From the NCBI GenBank assembly GCA_023434205.1, contig JAEYTB010000095.1:1-26872 (forward strand): a stretch of DNA of 26,872 nt. The letters are read 5' to 3'. The notes under the pieces are model-generated. The model ran no database searches. It was not told where the DNA came from and saw only the letters and a program-made list of their open reading frames with translations. Positions 1 through 8,217 of this stretch are shown here, one piece after another. The DNA comes from Planctomycetota bacterium (GTDB lineage: Bacteria; Planctomycetota; Phycisphaerae; Phycisphaerales; UBA1924). Both the position numbers and the translations under genes were made by a program. Each line of letters opens with the position of its first letter. Position 1 is the stretch's first letter.

Positions 1-1258
1 CGATCTGCCAGAGGTTGATGAACTGACCAACGTGGTAGGCGTCGATCTGGGGGAACTTGATCGTGTAGTTGGGGCGTTGGCTCTCGACCAGGGCGTACTC
101 GGTGGCGCGCTTCTCGTGGTTGAGGAGCGCGGACATGGACTTGCCCTCAAGGTAACCAAGGGACTCAACGCCCAGGCCGCGCGGGATCGTGGCGTCGGCC
201 GCGAAGCGCTCGACCTCGACCAGGCCGATCACCTTGTCGTTGGGCCCTTCGCGGTAGAGCTGGACCTGGCTGTGCTGGTCCGTAGCGCCCAGGGCCTTGA
301 TGGGGGTGAAGCCGGCGTAGACGGTGTTGCCCTGGAGGTCCTTCTGCTTGCCCAGGCTCTCGGCCCAGAGCTGACGATACCAGTCGGCGAGGAGGTACAG
401 CGCGTTGCTGTAGGGCATCAGCACGTGGTTGGTCTTGCCCTTGTTGGTGCCAAGTTCAACCAGAAGCGTCGCGAGCATCGCGGCGGGGTTCTTGCTGAGG
501 TCGGGGTCGCTGCATCGCTGGTCGATGTCGGCAGCGCCGGTGAGGAGGGCCTCGATGTCGATGCCGCACATCGCCGCGGAGAACAGCCCGACGGGCGAGA
601 GGACGCTGAACCGGCCGCCGACGCCGTCGGGGACCGGGAGGGTGGTGAAGCCCTCTCGCTCGCAGATCTGGCGCATGGTGCCCTTGGCGGGGTCGGTGAC
701 AGCGACGATGTTTCGGGCGTAGCCCTTGCCCAAGGCGCGGGAGAGCGTGTCGCGCAGGATCATGAACTGCGCGGCGGTCTCGGCGGTCTCGCCGCTCTTG
801 CTGATCACGTTGAAAAGCGTGCGGCCCAGGCCGCCCGGAGACGCGGCGCAGGCATCGATCACCGCCTGGAAGTACGTGGGGTCGACGTTGTCGATGACAA
901 AGAGGCGCGGCCCGCCGCGGGTTGCGTCGGGCAGCAGGTTCCAGGTGGGCGGGTTGAGCGCCGCCTGGAGAGCAATGTTGCCCAGCGCCGAGCCGCCGAT
1001 GCCCAGAACCACAAGGTTGTCGAACCCGCCGCGGCACTGCTCCACGGCGGCGCGGACGGCGCGGAGGTGGTCGGAGCGCATGGGGTCGGAGGGCAGCTCG
1101 CGCCAGCGCTCCCAGCCCTTGCCGCGGGAGGCGGCGAGCCGGCGGGTGTTGGCGATGATCGCGTCGTGGTTCTCGGAGCCCGGGGCGAGGAGGTCGGGGT
1201 CCAGGCCGTGGGAACCGACGCGGTCTGCAAGGCAGTTGGAGTAGTCAAGCTGGAGCAT
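1..1258 (-). CDS. pgi: Glucose-6-phosphate isomerase, 3'-truncated by window edge
   Basis: Interconverts glucose-6-phosphate and fructose-6-phosphate in the cytoplasm (glycolysis/gluconeogenesis). Reading from the ATG at 1258 gives 419 uninterrupted residues. They include the VLGIGGSALG phosphate-binding region, the SKSGETAET loop, the family signature DGVGGRFSVLSPVG, the AESLGK region that carries the catalytic Glu, and a conserved His in ATDQHSQVQ. The sequence stops at the DAYHVGQFINLWQI segment, so the C-terminal helix with the second signature and catalytic Lys lies beyond the left edge. The family is usually about 450-550 residues, so little is missing. No Shine-Dalgarno is present; a TACCCT element ends 8 bases before the ATG, suggesting a leaderless transcript. 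The upstream SDR gene ends 77 bases away on the same strand with no terminator seen between them. Confidence 0.95.
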   Translation of the reverse strand, partial: MLQLDYSNCLADRVGSHGLDPDLLAPGSENHDAIIANTRRLAASRGKGWERWRELPSDPMRSDHLRAVRAAVEQCRGGFDNLVVLGIGGSALGNIALQAALNPPTWNLLPDATRGGPRLFVIDNVDPTYFQAVIDACAASPGGLGRTLFNVISKSGETAETAAQFMILRDTLSRALGKGYARNIVAVTDPAKGTMRQICEREGFTTLPVPDGVGGRFSVLSPVGLFSAAMCGIDIEALLTGAADIDQRCSDPDLSKNPAAMLATLLVELGTNKGKTNHVLMPYSNALYLLADWYRQLWAESLGKQKDLQGNTVYAGFTPIKALGATDQHSQVQLYREGPNDKVIGLVEVERFAADATIPRGLGVESLGYLEGKSMSALLNHEKRATEYALVESQRPNYTIKFPQIDAYHVGQFINLWQI

Positions 1259-1266
1259 GGGGCGGA

Positions 1267-1272
1267 AGGGTA
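1267..1272 (-). promoter_or_regulatory. Putative leaderless -10 element of pgi
   Basis: On the minus strand TACCCT is followed by 8 bases and then the pgi ATG. That spacing puts the transcript start at or next to the start codon. No GGAG-type site and no convincing -35 are visible. The same layout recurs at six other genes in the window. Confidence 0.45.
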
Positions 1273-1335
1273 GGGGGGCAGGGAAAGCTCAAAGCTCAAA
1301 TCCTAAATGAGGAGGGGACTTCGGGGCCGGTGTCG

Positions 1336-2148
1336 TCAGGGCCGCGCGTACTTGCGGGCCGTGAGCGTGTCCCGCAGGCCGGGAAACGCCGACAAGAACG
1401 CGAAAGCCGTGCGCACGGGGAGGCTGGTCCAGACTTCGGAGCGGGGGCGGCGGAGGCTCTTGACGATGGCGTTGGCGACGCGCTCGGGTGGCTGCATCAT
1501 GAAGCGGGGGGTTCGGGCGTCGCTGGCCACGGGCTGCGCGCCGTGGGAGCGTGCCGCGGACTGCTCGAAGAACTCCGTCGTCGTGCCGATGGGGTGGACG
1601 GTGGAAACCGCGATGCCCCTGGGCTTGAGTTCGACGAGCAGGCTGCGGCCGATGTGGTCCTGGGCAGCCTTGGTGGCGGAGTACACGGCGTGCCAGGGGA
1701 GGGCCAGCTTGGAGAGGCAGCTCGAGCAGATAACGACGTGGCCGCGCCCGGCCGCCAGCAGGTGCGGCAGGGCGGGTCGGATGGTGTTGAGCGTGCCGAA
1801 GAAGTTGGTCTCAAACATCGCGCGGACATCGGAATCGCTCGAGGTGGCGATGGGCGTCTCGGCGCCGTAGCCGGCGTTCGCGAACACAGCGTACACGGAA
1901 CCAAACTCGGCGACCGTCCGCTGGATAAGCGTCTCGCAGTCGGCGGGGCTGTCCACATTGACGGGGACGGCGATGGCGCGCCCGCCCTCGCGGCGGACCT
2001 GCTCGGCGACGGCCTCAAGCTTGTCGGTGCGGCGGGCGGCGAGCGCGACCGGCATGCCCGCGCGAGCGCAGGCGAGAGCGGTGGCCATGCCGATGCCGCT
2101 GCTCGCGCCGGTAATCGCGATGGGGAGGTTCGTTAGGTCGCGCGGCAT
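1336..2148 (-). CDS. Short-chain dehydrogenase/reductase (SDR), classical type
   Basis: NAD(P)-dependent oxidoreductase of 270 residues; the substrate cannot be told from sequence. The nucleotide-binding motif TGASSGIG is at residues 13-20. The next strand ends in AARR, where basic residues often favour NADPH. NAG is at 91-93, the catalytic Ser is at about 142-143, and YSATK (Tyr156, Lys160) completes the classical active site. The C-terminal part (KSLRRPRSEVW and a hydrophobic stretch) resembles SDRs that associate with membranes, but this is only an inference. The start at 2148 lies 4 bases after the stop of the entericidin-like gene and has no ribosome site of its own, so translation is probably coupled to that gene. 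A longer reading upstream would run through the entericidin gene in another frame and is rejected. Confidence 0.9.
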   Translation of the reverse strand: MPRDLTNLPIAITGASSGIGMATALACARAGMPVALAARRTDKLEAVAEQVRREGGRAIAVPVNVDSPADCETLIQRTVAEFGSVYAVFANAGYGAETPIATSSDSDVRAMFETNFFGTLNTIRPALPHLLAAGRGHVVICSSCLSKLALPWHAVYSATKAAQDHIGRSLLVELKPRGIAVSTVHPIGTTTEFFEQSAARSHGAQPVASDARTPRFMMQPPERVANAIVKSLRRPRSEVWTSLPVRTAFAFLSAFPGLRDTLTARKYARP

Positions 2149-2152
2149 GCGG

Positions 2153-2299
2153 CTACTTGTTGCGGACGGCGGCGTCCTCGATCTTGTTCCCCAGCGCCTT
2201 GGTGTCCTTCCCGAGCCCCTCCATCGTGTTGCAGGCGGAGAGGCAGGCGAGCGTGGCGACCACGGCAGAAAGGAACAGGCACGAACGCAGCTTGGACAT
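2153..2299 (-). CDS. Entericidin-like small lipoprotein (48 aa)
   Basis: The 48-residue product has a basic N-terminus, a hydrophobic signal segment and the lipobox LSAC with Cys23. After Cys23 comes NTMEGLGKDTKALGNKIEDAA. This fits the entericidin A/B pattern (ACNT, G-x-G-x-D, GN-x-I, AA), known from proteobacterial envelope lipoproteins linked to a stress-induced toxin/antidote pair. The start at 2299 has a clear ribosome site, CAGGAG, about 10 bases upstream, and a TACAAT -10 lies at 2327-2332. The gene is separated from the following SDR by only 4 bases. The last codons contain a short hairpin (arms GGACG/CGTCC, 2164-2177). Only one copy is present, so no antidote partner is seen here. 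Function in this organism is unknown; the lipoprotein assignment is firm, the entericidin family assignment is good but rests on a short sequence. Confidence 0.8.
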   Translation of the reverse strand: MSKLRSCLFLSAVVATLACLSACNTMEGLGKDTKALGNKIEDAAVRNK

Positions 2300-2326
2300 G
2301 ACTGGCGGTCTCCTGGTTGGAGCGAG

Positions 2327-2332
2327 ATTGTA
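2327..2332 (-). promoter_or_regulatory. Putative -10 of the entericidin-like/SDR operon
   Basis: TACAAT on the minus strand, five of six matches to TATAAT, lies about 28 bases before the lipoprotein ATG. That leaves a leader of about 20 bases carrying the GGAG site. The -35 region overlaps the terminator hairpin of the upstream DUF4139 gene and is not recognisable. Confidence 0.45.
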
Positions 2333-2340
2333 AGCGGCTC

Positions 2341-2381
2341 AAAAAACAGGGCACGGCCCGCGGGCGGGCCGTGGCACCCTG
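2341..2381 (-). terminator. Rho-independent terminator of the DUF4139 gene
   Basis: On the minus strand the arms CGGGCCGTGCCCTG and its complement (with a 3-base bulge) form a long GC-rich stem around a short loop, followed directly by TTTTTT. It begins 18 bases after the DUF4139 stop codon. Confidence 0.85.
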
Positions 2382-2398
2382 CACCGCGCGTTTCGGGG

Positions 2399-4582
2399 TC
2401 ACTCGACGTTGAGGTTGGCGATGTAGGTGTTGAGGTCGGCCTCGGCCTTGCGGTGGGCGTCGCGGGCCGCCAGGAGGTCCGTGGCGATCTGCTCGAGCTG
2501 GGTCTCCTGCTCGGTGAGCTTCTCGAGGTACCGCTTGTAGAGGGCCGAGGTGCGGTCGACGCTGGACATGTTCTGGCGGAGGCGGTTCTGGTCGGTGTCG
2601 ATCGCGGCGCGCCGGGCATCAAGGTCGTTGATGCGGCGTTGGGCCTCGCTCACGACGCCCTGAAGCCGCTGGGCCTCGCGGAAGGCCTGGATCACGGCGT
2701 CGGGCACCTGGCCGCCCTGCTTGGAGTACGAGAGCAGCGTGGGCATGTCGATCGAGAAGAGGCCGACGGTGCGGCTGGAGACGAGTTCCTGTGCGATCTT
2801 GATGGGGGCCGTTTTGCCCGCGGCGACGGGGACCTCGAAGCGGTAGAGCGTGTCGGTGGTTTCGGCCGGCTTCTGGGGCTCGGCGAGGGTCCAGTTGCCG
2901 CCCATTCGCGGCTGCTCGACGATGACCATGCGGTCGCGGGCCTCGTCCTTGTTGGTGAAGCGGTACGTGACGGTGTTCTGATAGAGGCTGGTGAGCTCGA
3001 ACACGCCGCGGGTGATGCGGACCTTGCGGACGCGCTCGTTCTGCTCCTGCTGACGGAGGACGGCGACGTCGAGGTCCACGGCGTAGGCGAGGAGGCGCTT
3101 GTCGCCGGCAGGGACGTGACCGATCTGGGCATCGCCGGCGTAGGCGCCGCCGTCGTAGACGCTGATGGGGCCGGGCATGAACTGCAGCTTGGTGGAGTTG
3201 CGGAGCTCCAGGCCGCGCATCGGGTGCTCGCTGCCGTCGTTGGGGTTGAAGATGCTGACGCGCCGGCCATCGACGCCGGCGTTGATGAGCGGGATCATGG
3301 CCGAGCGCTGCCGCTCGACGGTGACGGGGTGGTCAACCTGGTACATGAAGACCTCGCCGGCTTCCACGGCCTGGCCCTGGGCACGCCCGGCGTAGCCGGC
3401 CATGTCATCGGAGGAGAAGCCGGCTTGCACGCGGCCGCCGCGAACCGCGTCCATGGGTGCGGCCGCCGTGGCAGGGGCCGGCGCGAACTCCATGGCGCGA
3501 CGCTGGCGGCCTTCACTCTTCTCGAGATTGCTGGTGGTCGCAAACTCGCCGACGTCCACGCCCGCCGCGTAACTCCGCGGCATCACCCCGGGCACCATCG
3601 GCACCGGGATCTCAGGACGGAACACGTACAGCGGCTCGTACAGGTCCATACGGAAGCTGACAGGGCGTCCCGCAACGAGGGAGAGCGTAACGTCCTTCCA
3701 GTCCTCATCGGTCGTGTTCTCGACGATGGCCCACGCCTGCATAGTGAAGCGGTCGTCGGGCTTGGCGGCCTCCGCCTTGGCGTCGGGCCGCTTCACGGCG
3801 TCGGGGAGAATGAGCCGGTAGCTCGTCTTCCAGACGGGGGATTCCTGGACGTAGGCGACGACGCACTCGCGGGCCCCCTCGCCGGTGAAGTTGACCTCGA
3901 TGGTCTTGGTGCGGTCGCCGCGGTACTCGGCAACGGCGGCGAGGGCCCGGGAGAGCTCGGCGTTGAGCTCCTTATCCTTCAGCTCGATCGAGTCGGCCAG
4001 CGAGAGCTTGAACGAGCGGATCCCCGCGGGGGTGATGATGTTGAGGTACTCCACCGCGACGGGGGGCGCGTCCTTGGCGACGGGTTCCATCTTGGTCTCG
4101 ACGCCCAGGATGACGCCCTCGGCCTTGGAGTCGGGGAATGAGACGACGACGGCCGTGCCGCGGAGGGCGGCGAGGAGCTGGCCGAGCGTGGGGTTGCCGG
4201 AAATATCGACGCCGAAGCTGGCCAGGCGGCGGTTGAGCGGCTCCTTGCTGCCGTAGCTGATGTTGTCCACGGTGCCGCTGCGGGAGAGGTCCAGGGCGAC
4301 CATGGACTTGAGGATGTCGTTGACCTGCTCGGTCTTGAAGCGGAGCTGGACGTTGGAGTTGCCCTGCACCAGCCCGCGGCGTTCAAAGGAGCCGACGCCC
4401 GAGCGGTACAGGGTGATGCGGCGGATCGGGAGTTCCCCGGCGACCTGACCCTCGCGCGGGGCCGCCGCGGCGGCGCGGCCGTTCTGAGCGAACGCGGGGG
4501 CGGTGGGGATGGCCAGGCCGGCGACGGCGGTGAGGAGGGCGATCGTGGTGGCCTGGGTGAGACGCCTTGCGAATGCGGGCAT
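2399..4582 (-). CDS. Secreted DUF4139 domain-containing protein
   Basis: Exported protein of 727 residues of unknown function. Residues 1-32 form a Sec signal peptide (RR at 7-8, hydrophobic core, cleavage predicted after PAFA). The start of the mature protein (LPIRRITLYRSGVGSFERRG, then the NDILKSMVALD region) and the middle (CVVAYVQESPVWKTSYRLIL, DWKDVTLSLVAGRPVSF) match the DUF4139 family as I know it. The last 90 or so residues are heptad-rich and charged, predicted as coiled coil. An in-frame ATG exists at 4660, but the ATG at 4582 is preferred. It has AAGGAG 5 bases upstream and places the signal peptide at the N-terminus. The gene diverges from the FAD/Fe-S oxidoreductase and ends in its own terminator, so it is probably monocistronic. 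Confidence 0.88.
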   Translation of the reverse strand: MPAFARRLTQATTIALLTAVAGLAIPTAPAFAQNGRAAAAAPREGQVAGELPIRRITLYRSGVGSFERRGLVQGNSNVQLRFKTEQVNDILKSMVALDLSRSGTVDNISYGSKEPLNRRLASFGVDISGNPTLGQLLAALRGTAVVVSFPDSKAEGVILGVETKMEPVAKDAPPVAVEYLNIITPAGIRSFKLSLADSIELKDKELNAELSRALAAVAEYRGDRTKTIEVNFTGEGARECVVAYVQESPVWKTSYRLILPDAVKRPDAKAEAAKPDDRFTMQAWAIVENTTDEDWKDVTLSLVAGRPVSFRMDLYEPLYVFRPEIPVPMVPGVMPRSYAAGVDVGEFATTSNLEKSEGRQRRAMEFAPAPATAAAPMDAVRGGRVQAGFSSDDMAGYAGRAQGQAVEAGEVFMYQVDHPVTVERQRSAMIPLINAGVDGRRVSIFNPNDGSEHPMRGLELRNSTKLQFMPGPISVYDGGAYAGDAQIGHVPAGDKRLLAYAVDLDVAVLRQQEQNERVRKVRITRGVFELTSLYQNTVTYRFTNKDEARDRMVIVEQPRMGGNWTLAEPQKPAETTDTLYRFEVPVAAGKTAPIKIAQELVSSRTVGLFSIDMPTLLSYSKQGGQVPDAVIQAFREAQRLQGVVSEAQRRINDLDARRAAIDTDQNRLRQNMSSVDRTSALYKRYLEKLTEQETQLEQIATDLLAARDAHRKAEADLNTYIANLNVE

Positions 4583-4587
4583 AAGAG

Positions 4588-4593
4588 CTCCTT
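4588..4593 (-). promoter_or_regulatory. Ribosome binding site deciding the DUF4139 start
   Basis: AAGGAG on the minus strand, 5 bases before the ATG at 4582. It selects this start over the in-frame ATG at 4660. Confidence 0.8.
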
Positions 4594-4661
4594 GGTGGCG
4601 GCGGTGGTTCGGACGCTGCTGATCGTTTAGATCATTCCGGCGCCGGTTGGTTCGCGCCATG

Positions 4662-4667
4662 AGTGTA
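4662..4667 (-). promoter_or_regulatory. Possible -10 (TACACT) for DUF4139
   Basis: TACACT on the minus strand would start a transcript near 4655, with a leader of about 70 bases carrying the AAGGAG site. The same hexamer is the presumed -10 of the FIST and RNase HII-like genes. No -35 is seen, so support is modest. Confidence 0.35.
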
Positions 4668-4701
4668 GTTGTGGGGCGGGTTGCCCGTGCCCGTTACAGT
4701 C

Positions 4702-4712
4702 GCGTGACACGC
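4702..4712. promoter_or_regulatory. Perfect dyad in a divergent promoter region
   Basis: GCGTG-A-CACGC, a perfect 11-base palindrome around a central A. It lies between the presumed -10 elements of the DUF4139 gene and the FAD/Fe-S oxidoreductase. A regulator-binding site is possible, but no regulator is encoded next to it. Confidence 0.3.
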
Positions 4713-4736
4713 ACGCTGGTCCGGGGGCGGGCCGCT

Positions 4737-4742
4737 TATAGT
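4737..4742 (+). promoter_or_regulatory. Putative leaderless -10 of the FAD/Fe-S oxidoreductase
   Basis: TATAGT (five of six to TATAAT) followed by 8 bases and the ATG at 4751. There is no Shine-Dalgarno. Transcription would start at or beside the start codon. Confidence 0.55.
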
Positions 4743-4750
4743 CGCCGTCC

Positions 4751-7735
4751 ATGGCCGCCCTGACCGTCCGTCACCGCCCACAACACGATATGGATCGGCT
4801 CGCGCGCGGGCTGGCCAACAGCATCGAGGGCGAGGTGCGCTTTGATCGGCACAACCGGATGCTGTACGCGACCGACGCGTCGCTGTACCAGGTTGAGCCG
4901 CTGGGGGTTGTGATCCCCGCGGGGGTTGATGACGCCGTCGCTGCGGTGCGGTTCTGTGCGGGCGAGGGCGTGGCGATCCTGCCTCGGGGTGGGGGGACGA
5001 GCCTGGCGGGGCAATGCACCAGCCGCGGGGTGGTGATCGACTTCTCGAACCAGTGCCACCGGCTGGTGTCGGTGGATGTGGATGGCCGCGCGTGCGTGGT
5101 GGAGCCGGGGATCACGGTCGATGACCTCAACGACCAGCTCGCGCCGACGGGGCTGTTCTTTGCGCCCGACCCGGCGACGAGCCGGCACGCGAACATCGGC
5201 GGGTGCATCGGCAACAACGCCGCGGGGGCCCGGTCAATCCGCTACGGGCGGACGAGCGAGAGCGTGCTGGGGGTGGAGGTGTGCCTCGCGGATGGCACGC
5301 GCGTGGTGCTGGATGAGGGGGCGGCGCTGCGGGACGACCGGGTCCGCGGGCTGACCAAGGGGGTGGTGGCCATCGTGCGGGCGCACGAGGCGCTGATCCG
5401 TGAGCGGTTCCCCAAGACGGTCCGACGCAACGCCGGGTACGGGCTGGACATGGTGCTCGCGCAGCTGGACGCCGCGGCACGAGAGGGGGTAGACCCGCTC
5501 GCACGGGTCAACCTCGCGCACCTTCTGTGCGGCAGCGAGGGCACGCTCGCGGTGACGCTGGGGGCGCGGCTGCGGCTGCACGCCAGGCCCAAGGCTCGGG
5601 GGCTCGCGGTGCTGGGGTTTGAGTCCGTCGATGCCGCGATCGAGGCCGTGCTGCCGATCCTCCAGACGAGCCCCACGGCGGTGGAACTGCTGGACGACAC
5701 GGTGATCGACCTCGCGCGGGCGAACGCCGAGTACCGCAGGTACGTGGAGCTGATGCCCCCGCCCGCGGAGGCCAGGCCGCTTCGCGCCGTGCTCTATGTC
5801 GAGTACTTTGAGCAGACAGCGGAGCATGTGCGGACGAGCTTTGACGCGCTGCGTGCGGTGACGCCGGGGGTCTCGGTGCAGGCGCACACGGACGCGAAGG
5901 CGATGCAGGACGCGTGGAAGCTGCGCAAGGCGGGCGAGCCACTTCTCCACGGCATCCCCGGCCACCGCAAGCCGATCACGTTCGTCGAGGACAACGCGAT
6001 CCCGGTCGAGAACCTCGCGACCTTCGTGCGCGAGCTGCGCCGGGTGGTGGACGAGCACGGGACGCGGGCGGCGTTCTATGCCCACGCGAGCGTGGGGGTG
6101 CTGCACGTGCGGCCGCTGTTGGATGTCCACGACGACGCCGACCGCGAGCGGATGAAGTCGATCGCGGTCGCCGCGGCGGACCTCGCGAAGTCGCTGGGCG
6201 GGGTGATGTCGGGCGAGCACGGGGACGGGCGGGTGCGCACGCCGCTGCTCGAGCGGTTCTATGGGCCCGAGCTGATGGGCGCGTTCCGCGACGTGAAGCG
6301 GCTGTTCGACCCCCGCAACCTGCTGAACCCGGGCAACATCGTGGACCTGTCGGGCGAGGAGCCGCGGCAGATCGAGACGATCGCGGAGCGGCTGCGGGTG
6401 CGGCCCGAGGGGCGTCCGGTAGCGGTGCCCGAGGGCGTGGACACGTACTTTAGCTACGACGACCAGCACGGCTTCGACGGCGCAGTGGAGATGTGCAACG
6501 GCGCGGGGGTGTGCCGCAAGAAGCAGGGGGGGACGATGTGCCCCTCGTACATGGCGACGCTGGATGAGCGGCACGCAACACGGGGGCGCGGGAACGCGCT
6601 GCGGCTGGCGATCACGGGGCAGCTCGACGGCGGGCGGCCGCTGTGGGACGACCCCGGCACGCTGGAAACGCTGCGGCTGTGCCTGTCGTGCAAGGCGTGC
6701 AAGACCGAGTGCCCCAGCAACGTGGACATCGCGCGGCTGAAGGCCGAGTACCTGGCGCAGATGTACCGGCAGCACGGGGCCCCGCTGCGGGCCCGGCTGT
6801 TCGGCGCGGTGCGCACGCTGAACCGGCTGGGGGCGGTCGCGCCGGGGCTGGCGAACGGGGGCGCGCGGAGCGGGCTTGGGAAGTGGCTCGCGTCGGTGCT
6901 GATGGGCGTGGACACGCGCCGCTCGCTGCCGGCCTTCGCGCGGTCGCTGGCGCGCTCCTGGCCGGGCCGAACGGGGACCGGACGTCCCCGCGTCGCGCTG
7001 TTCGGCGACTGCTTCACCTTCTACAACGAGCCGGGGATCGGGCTGGCCGCCCGGCGGGTGCTCGAGGCGTGCGGGTATGAGGTCGCGCTCGCGGATGCCG
7101 GCTGCTGCGGGCGTGCGAAGATATCGACGGGGCTGCTGGAGGACGCGATCGCCGAGGCGGACGCAACGCTCGATCGGCTGCGCCCCCTCATCGAGGATGC
7201 GGCCGTGCTCGGCGTGCTGTTCCTCGAGCCCTCCTGCCTCTCGGCCGTCAAGGACGACTGGCAGACCCTCAAACTCCGCACGCCAGCGCCAATCCGCCAG
7301 GCCCTCGCGGCGAAGTCCTACCTCGTCGAGGACTTCGTTGACCGGCACTGGGACACTCACCCGCGCCGGCCGCGCTTCAGGCAGCCGCGGGAGGCGGTGG
7401 TTCTGCACGGTCACTGCCACCAGAAGGCCCTGTGGGGGGCCGAGACGAGCGAGCGGGCGCTGCGCCGCGCCGCAGGTGAGAAGGTCACAACGCTCGACAC
7501 CGGCTGCTGCGGCATGGCGGGGTCGTTCGGTTTCACGAGCGACAAGTACGATGTGTCGATGAAGATCGGGGAGCTGACGTTGTTCCCCGCGGTGCGGGCG
7601 GCGGCGGGGACTGGGGGCGGTGCGTGCATCGCGGCGCCGGGGACGTCCTGCCGGCACCAGATCCACGACGGCACCGGCGTGCGGGCCAGGCACCCGGTGG
7701 AGTGGCTGGCGGAGTGGCTGGAGCCTTCAGGATGA
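4751..7735 (+). CDS. ydiJ: FAD-binding and (4Fe-4S) oxidoreductase, YdiJ/D-2-hydroxyacid dehydrogenase type
   Basis: A 994-residue fusion of a GlcD-type flavin dehydrogenase with a GlcF-type iron-sulfur protein, the architecture of E. coli YdiJ (about 1,018 residues, a D-2-hydroxyglutarate dehydrogenase). The FAD domain (about 45-190) shows PRGGGTSLAGQ near residue 80 and NIGGCIGNNAAGARS. The FAD-oxidase C-terminal domain ends in GEHGDGRVR and FDPRNLLNPGNIV. A Cys-rich part starts with CNGAGVC at 582 and continues with C-x2-C-x2-C-x3-CP at 644, the usual 4Fe-4S pattern. Two CCG domains follow, with CC at 785-786 and 919-920. It likely oxidises a D-2-hydroxyacid and passes electrons to a carrier; the exact substrate (2-hydroxyglutarate, lactate or glycolate) is inferred, not shown. 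Its stop overlaps the ATG of the GNAT gene, so the two are translationally coupled. Confidence 0.92.
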   Translation: MAALTVRHRPQHDMDRLARGLANSIEGEVRFDRHNRMLYATDASLYQVEPLGVVIPAGVDDAVAAVRFCAGEGVAILPRGGGTSLAGQCTSRGVVIDFSNQCHRLVSVDVDGRACVVEPGITVDDLNDQLAPTGLFFAPDPATSRHANIGGCIGNNAAGARSIRYGRTSESVLGVEVCLADGTRVVLDEGAALRDDRVRGLTKGVVAIVRAHEALIRERFPKTVRRNAGYGLDMVLAQLDAAAREGVDPLARVNLAHLLCGSEGTLAVTLGARLRLHARPKARGLAVLGFESVDAAIEAVLPILQTSPTAVELLDDTVIDLARANAEYRRYVELMPPPAEARPLRAVLYVEYFEQTAEHVRTSFDALRAVTPGVSVQAHTDAKAMQDAWKLRKAGEPLLHGIPGHRKPITFVEDNAIPVENLATFVRELRRVVDEHGTRAAFYAHASVGVLHVRPLLDVHDDADRERMKSIAVAAADLAKSLGGVMSGEHGDGRVRTPLLERFYGPELMGAFRDVKRLFDPRNLLNPGNIVDLSGEEPRQIETIAERLRVRPEGRPVAVPEGVDTYFSYDDQHGFDGAVEMCNGAGVCRKKQGGTMCPSYMATLDERHATRGRGNALRLAITGQLDGGRPLWDDPGTLETLRLCLSCKACKTECPSNVDIARLKAEYLAQMYRQHGAPLRARLFGAVRTLNRLGAVAPGLANGGARSGLGKWLASVLMGVDTRRSLPAFARSLARSWPGRTGTGRPRVALFGDCFTFYNEPGIGLAARRVLEACGYEVALADAGCCGRAKISTGLLEDAIAEADATLDRLRPLIEDAAVLGVLFLEPSCLSAVKDDWQTLKLRTPAPIRQALAAKSYLVEDFVDRHWDTHPRRPRFRQPREAVVLHGHCHQKALWGAETSERALRRAAGEKVTTLDTGCCGMAGSFGFTSDKYDVSMKIGELTLFPAVRAAAGTGGGACIAAPGTSCRHQIHDGTGVRARHPVEWLAEWLEPSG

Positions 7736-8214
7736 GCGGTGTACGCGTGCGAGCGGCGGCGGCGGCCGATGTGCCCACGATCCTGCGGTTCATCCGCGAG
7801 CTGGCGGAGTATGAGCGGGCGCCGCAGGAGGCGGTGGCGACCGACGTCCTGCTGCACGAAGCCCTGTTCGGCCCTCGCCCCGCGTGCGAGGCGTTCATCG
7901 GAGAGGTTGGCGGCGTGGCGGAGGGCTTCGCCCTGTTCTTCCACAACTTCTCGACGTGGAAGGGCAGGCGCGGCGTGTACCTCGAGGACCTCTACGTCAC
8001 CCCCGCGGCACGCGGCAAGGGCCTCGGCAAGGCCCTGCTCGCCGCGGTGGCGCGCGTGGCGGTCGAACGCGGCTGCCCGCGCCTGGAATGGAACGTGCTG
8101 GACTGGAACGAGCCGGCGCTGCGGTTCTACCGCAGCGTGGGCGCCGAGCCGCTCAGCGAGTGGACGGTCCACAGGGTGAGCGGGGACGCGTTGGCGCGCC
8201 TCGCCTCGTCCTGA
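7732..8214 (+). CDS. GNAT family N-acetyltransferase (diamine acetyltransferase-like)
   Basis: Predicted cytoplasmic acetyl-CoA-dependent N-acetyltransferase of 160 residues. The acetyl-CoA loop RGKGLGK is at 94-100, preceded by LEDLYVTPAA. The C-terminal LEWNVLDWNEPALRFYRSVG is strongly reminiscent of the spermidine/spermine (SAT1-like) branch, so a polyamine or other small amine is a reasonable substrate guess. The start is set by the ATGA overlap with the preceding oxidoreductase (ATG 7732-7734, stop TGA 7733-7735). Readings beginning further upstream would lie inside that gene. It converges on isocitrate dehydrogenase with only 3 bases between the two stop codons and no terminator visible between them. 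Confidence 0.9.
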   Translation: MSGVRVRAAAAADVPTILRFIRELAEYERAPQEAVATDVLLHEALFGPRPACEAFIGEVGGVAEGFALFFHNFSTWKGRRGVYLEDLYVTPAARGKGLGKALLAAVARVAVERGCPRLEWNVLDWNEPALRFYRSVGAEPLSEWTVHRVSGDALARLASS

Positions 8215-8217
8215 GTG

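Noticed and set aside
32..1273. Long plus-strand open frame opposite pgi
   Set aside because: Antisense shadow caused by GC-rich third positions; no family match, while the minus strand encodes pgi.
1958..4141. 727-codon plus-strand open frame opposite DUF4139 and the SDR gene
   Set aside because: Crosses several real minus-strand genes, composition is Gly/Val/Asp-biased as in shadow frames.
5234..7693. 819-codon minus-strand open frame inside the FAD/Fe-S oxidoreductase
   Set aside because: Arg/Pro/His-rich shadow; the plus strand has all catalytic and Fe-S motifs.
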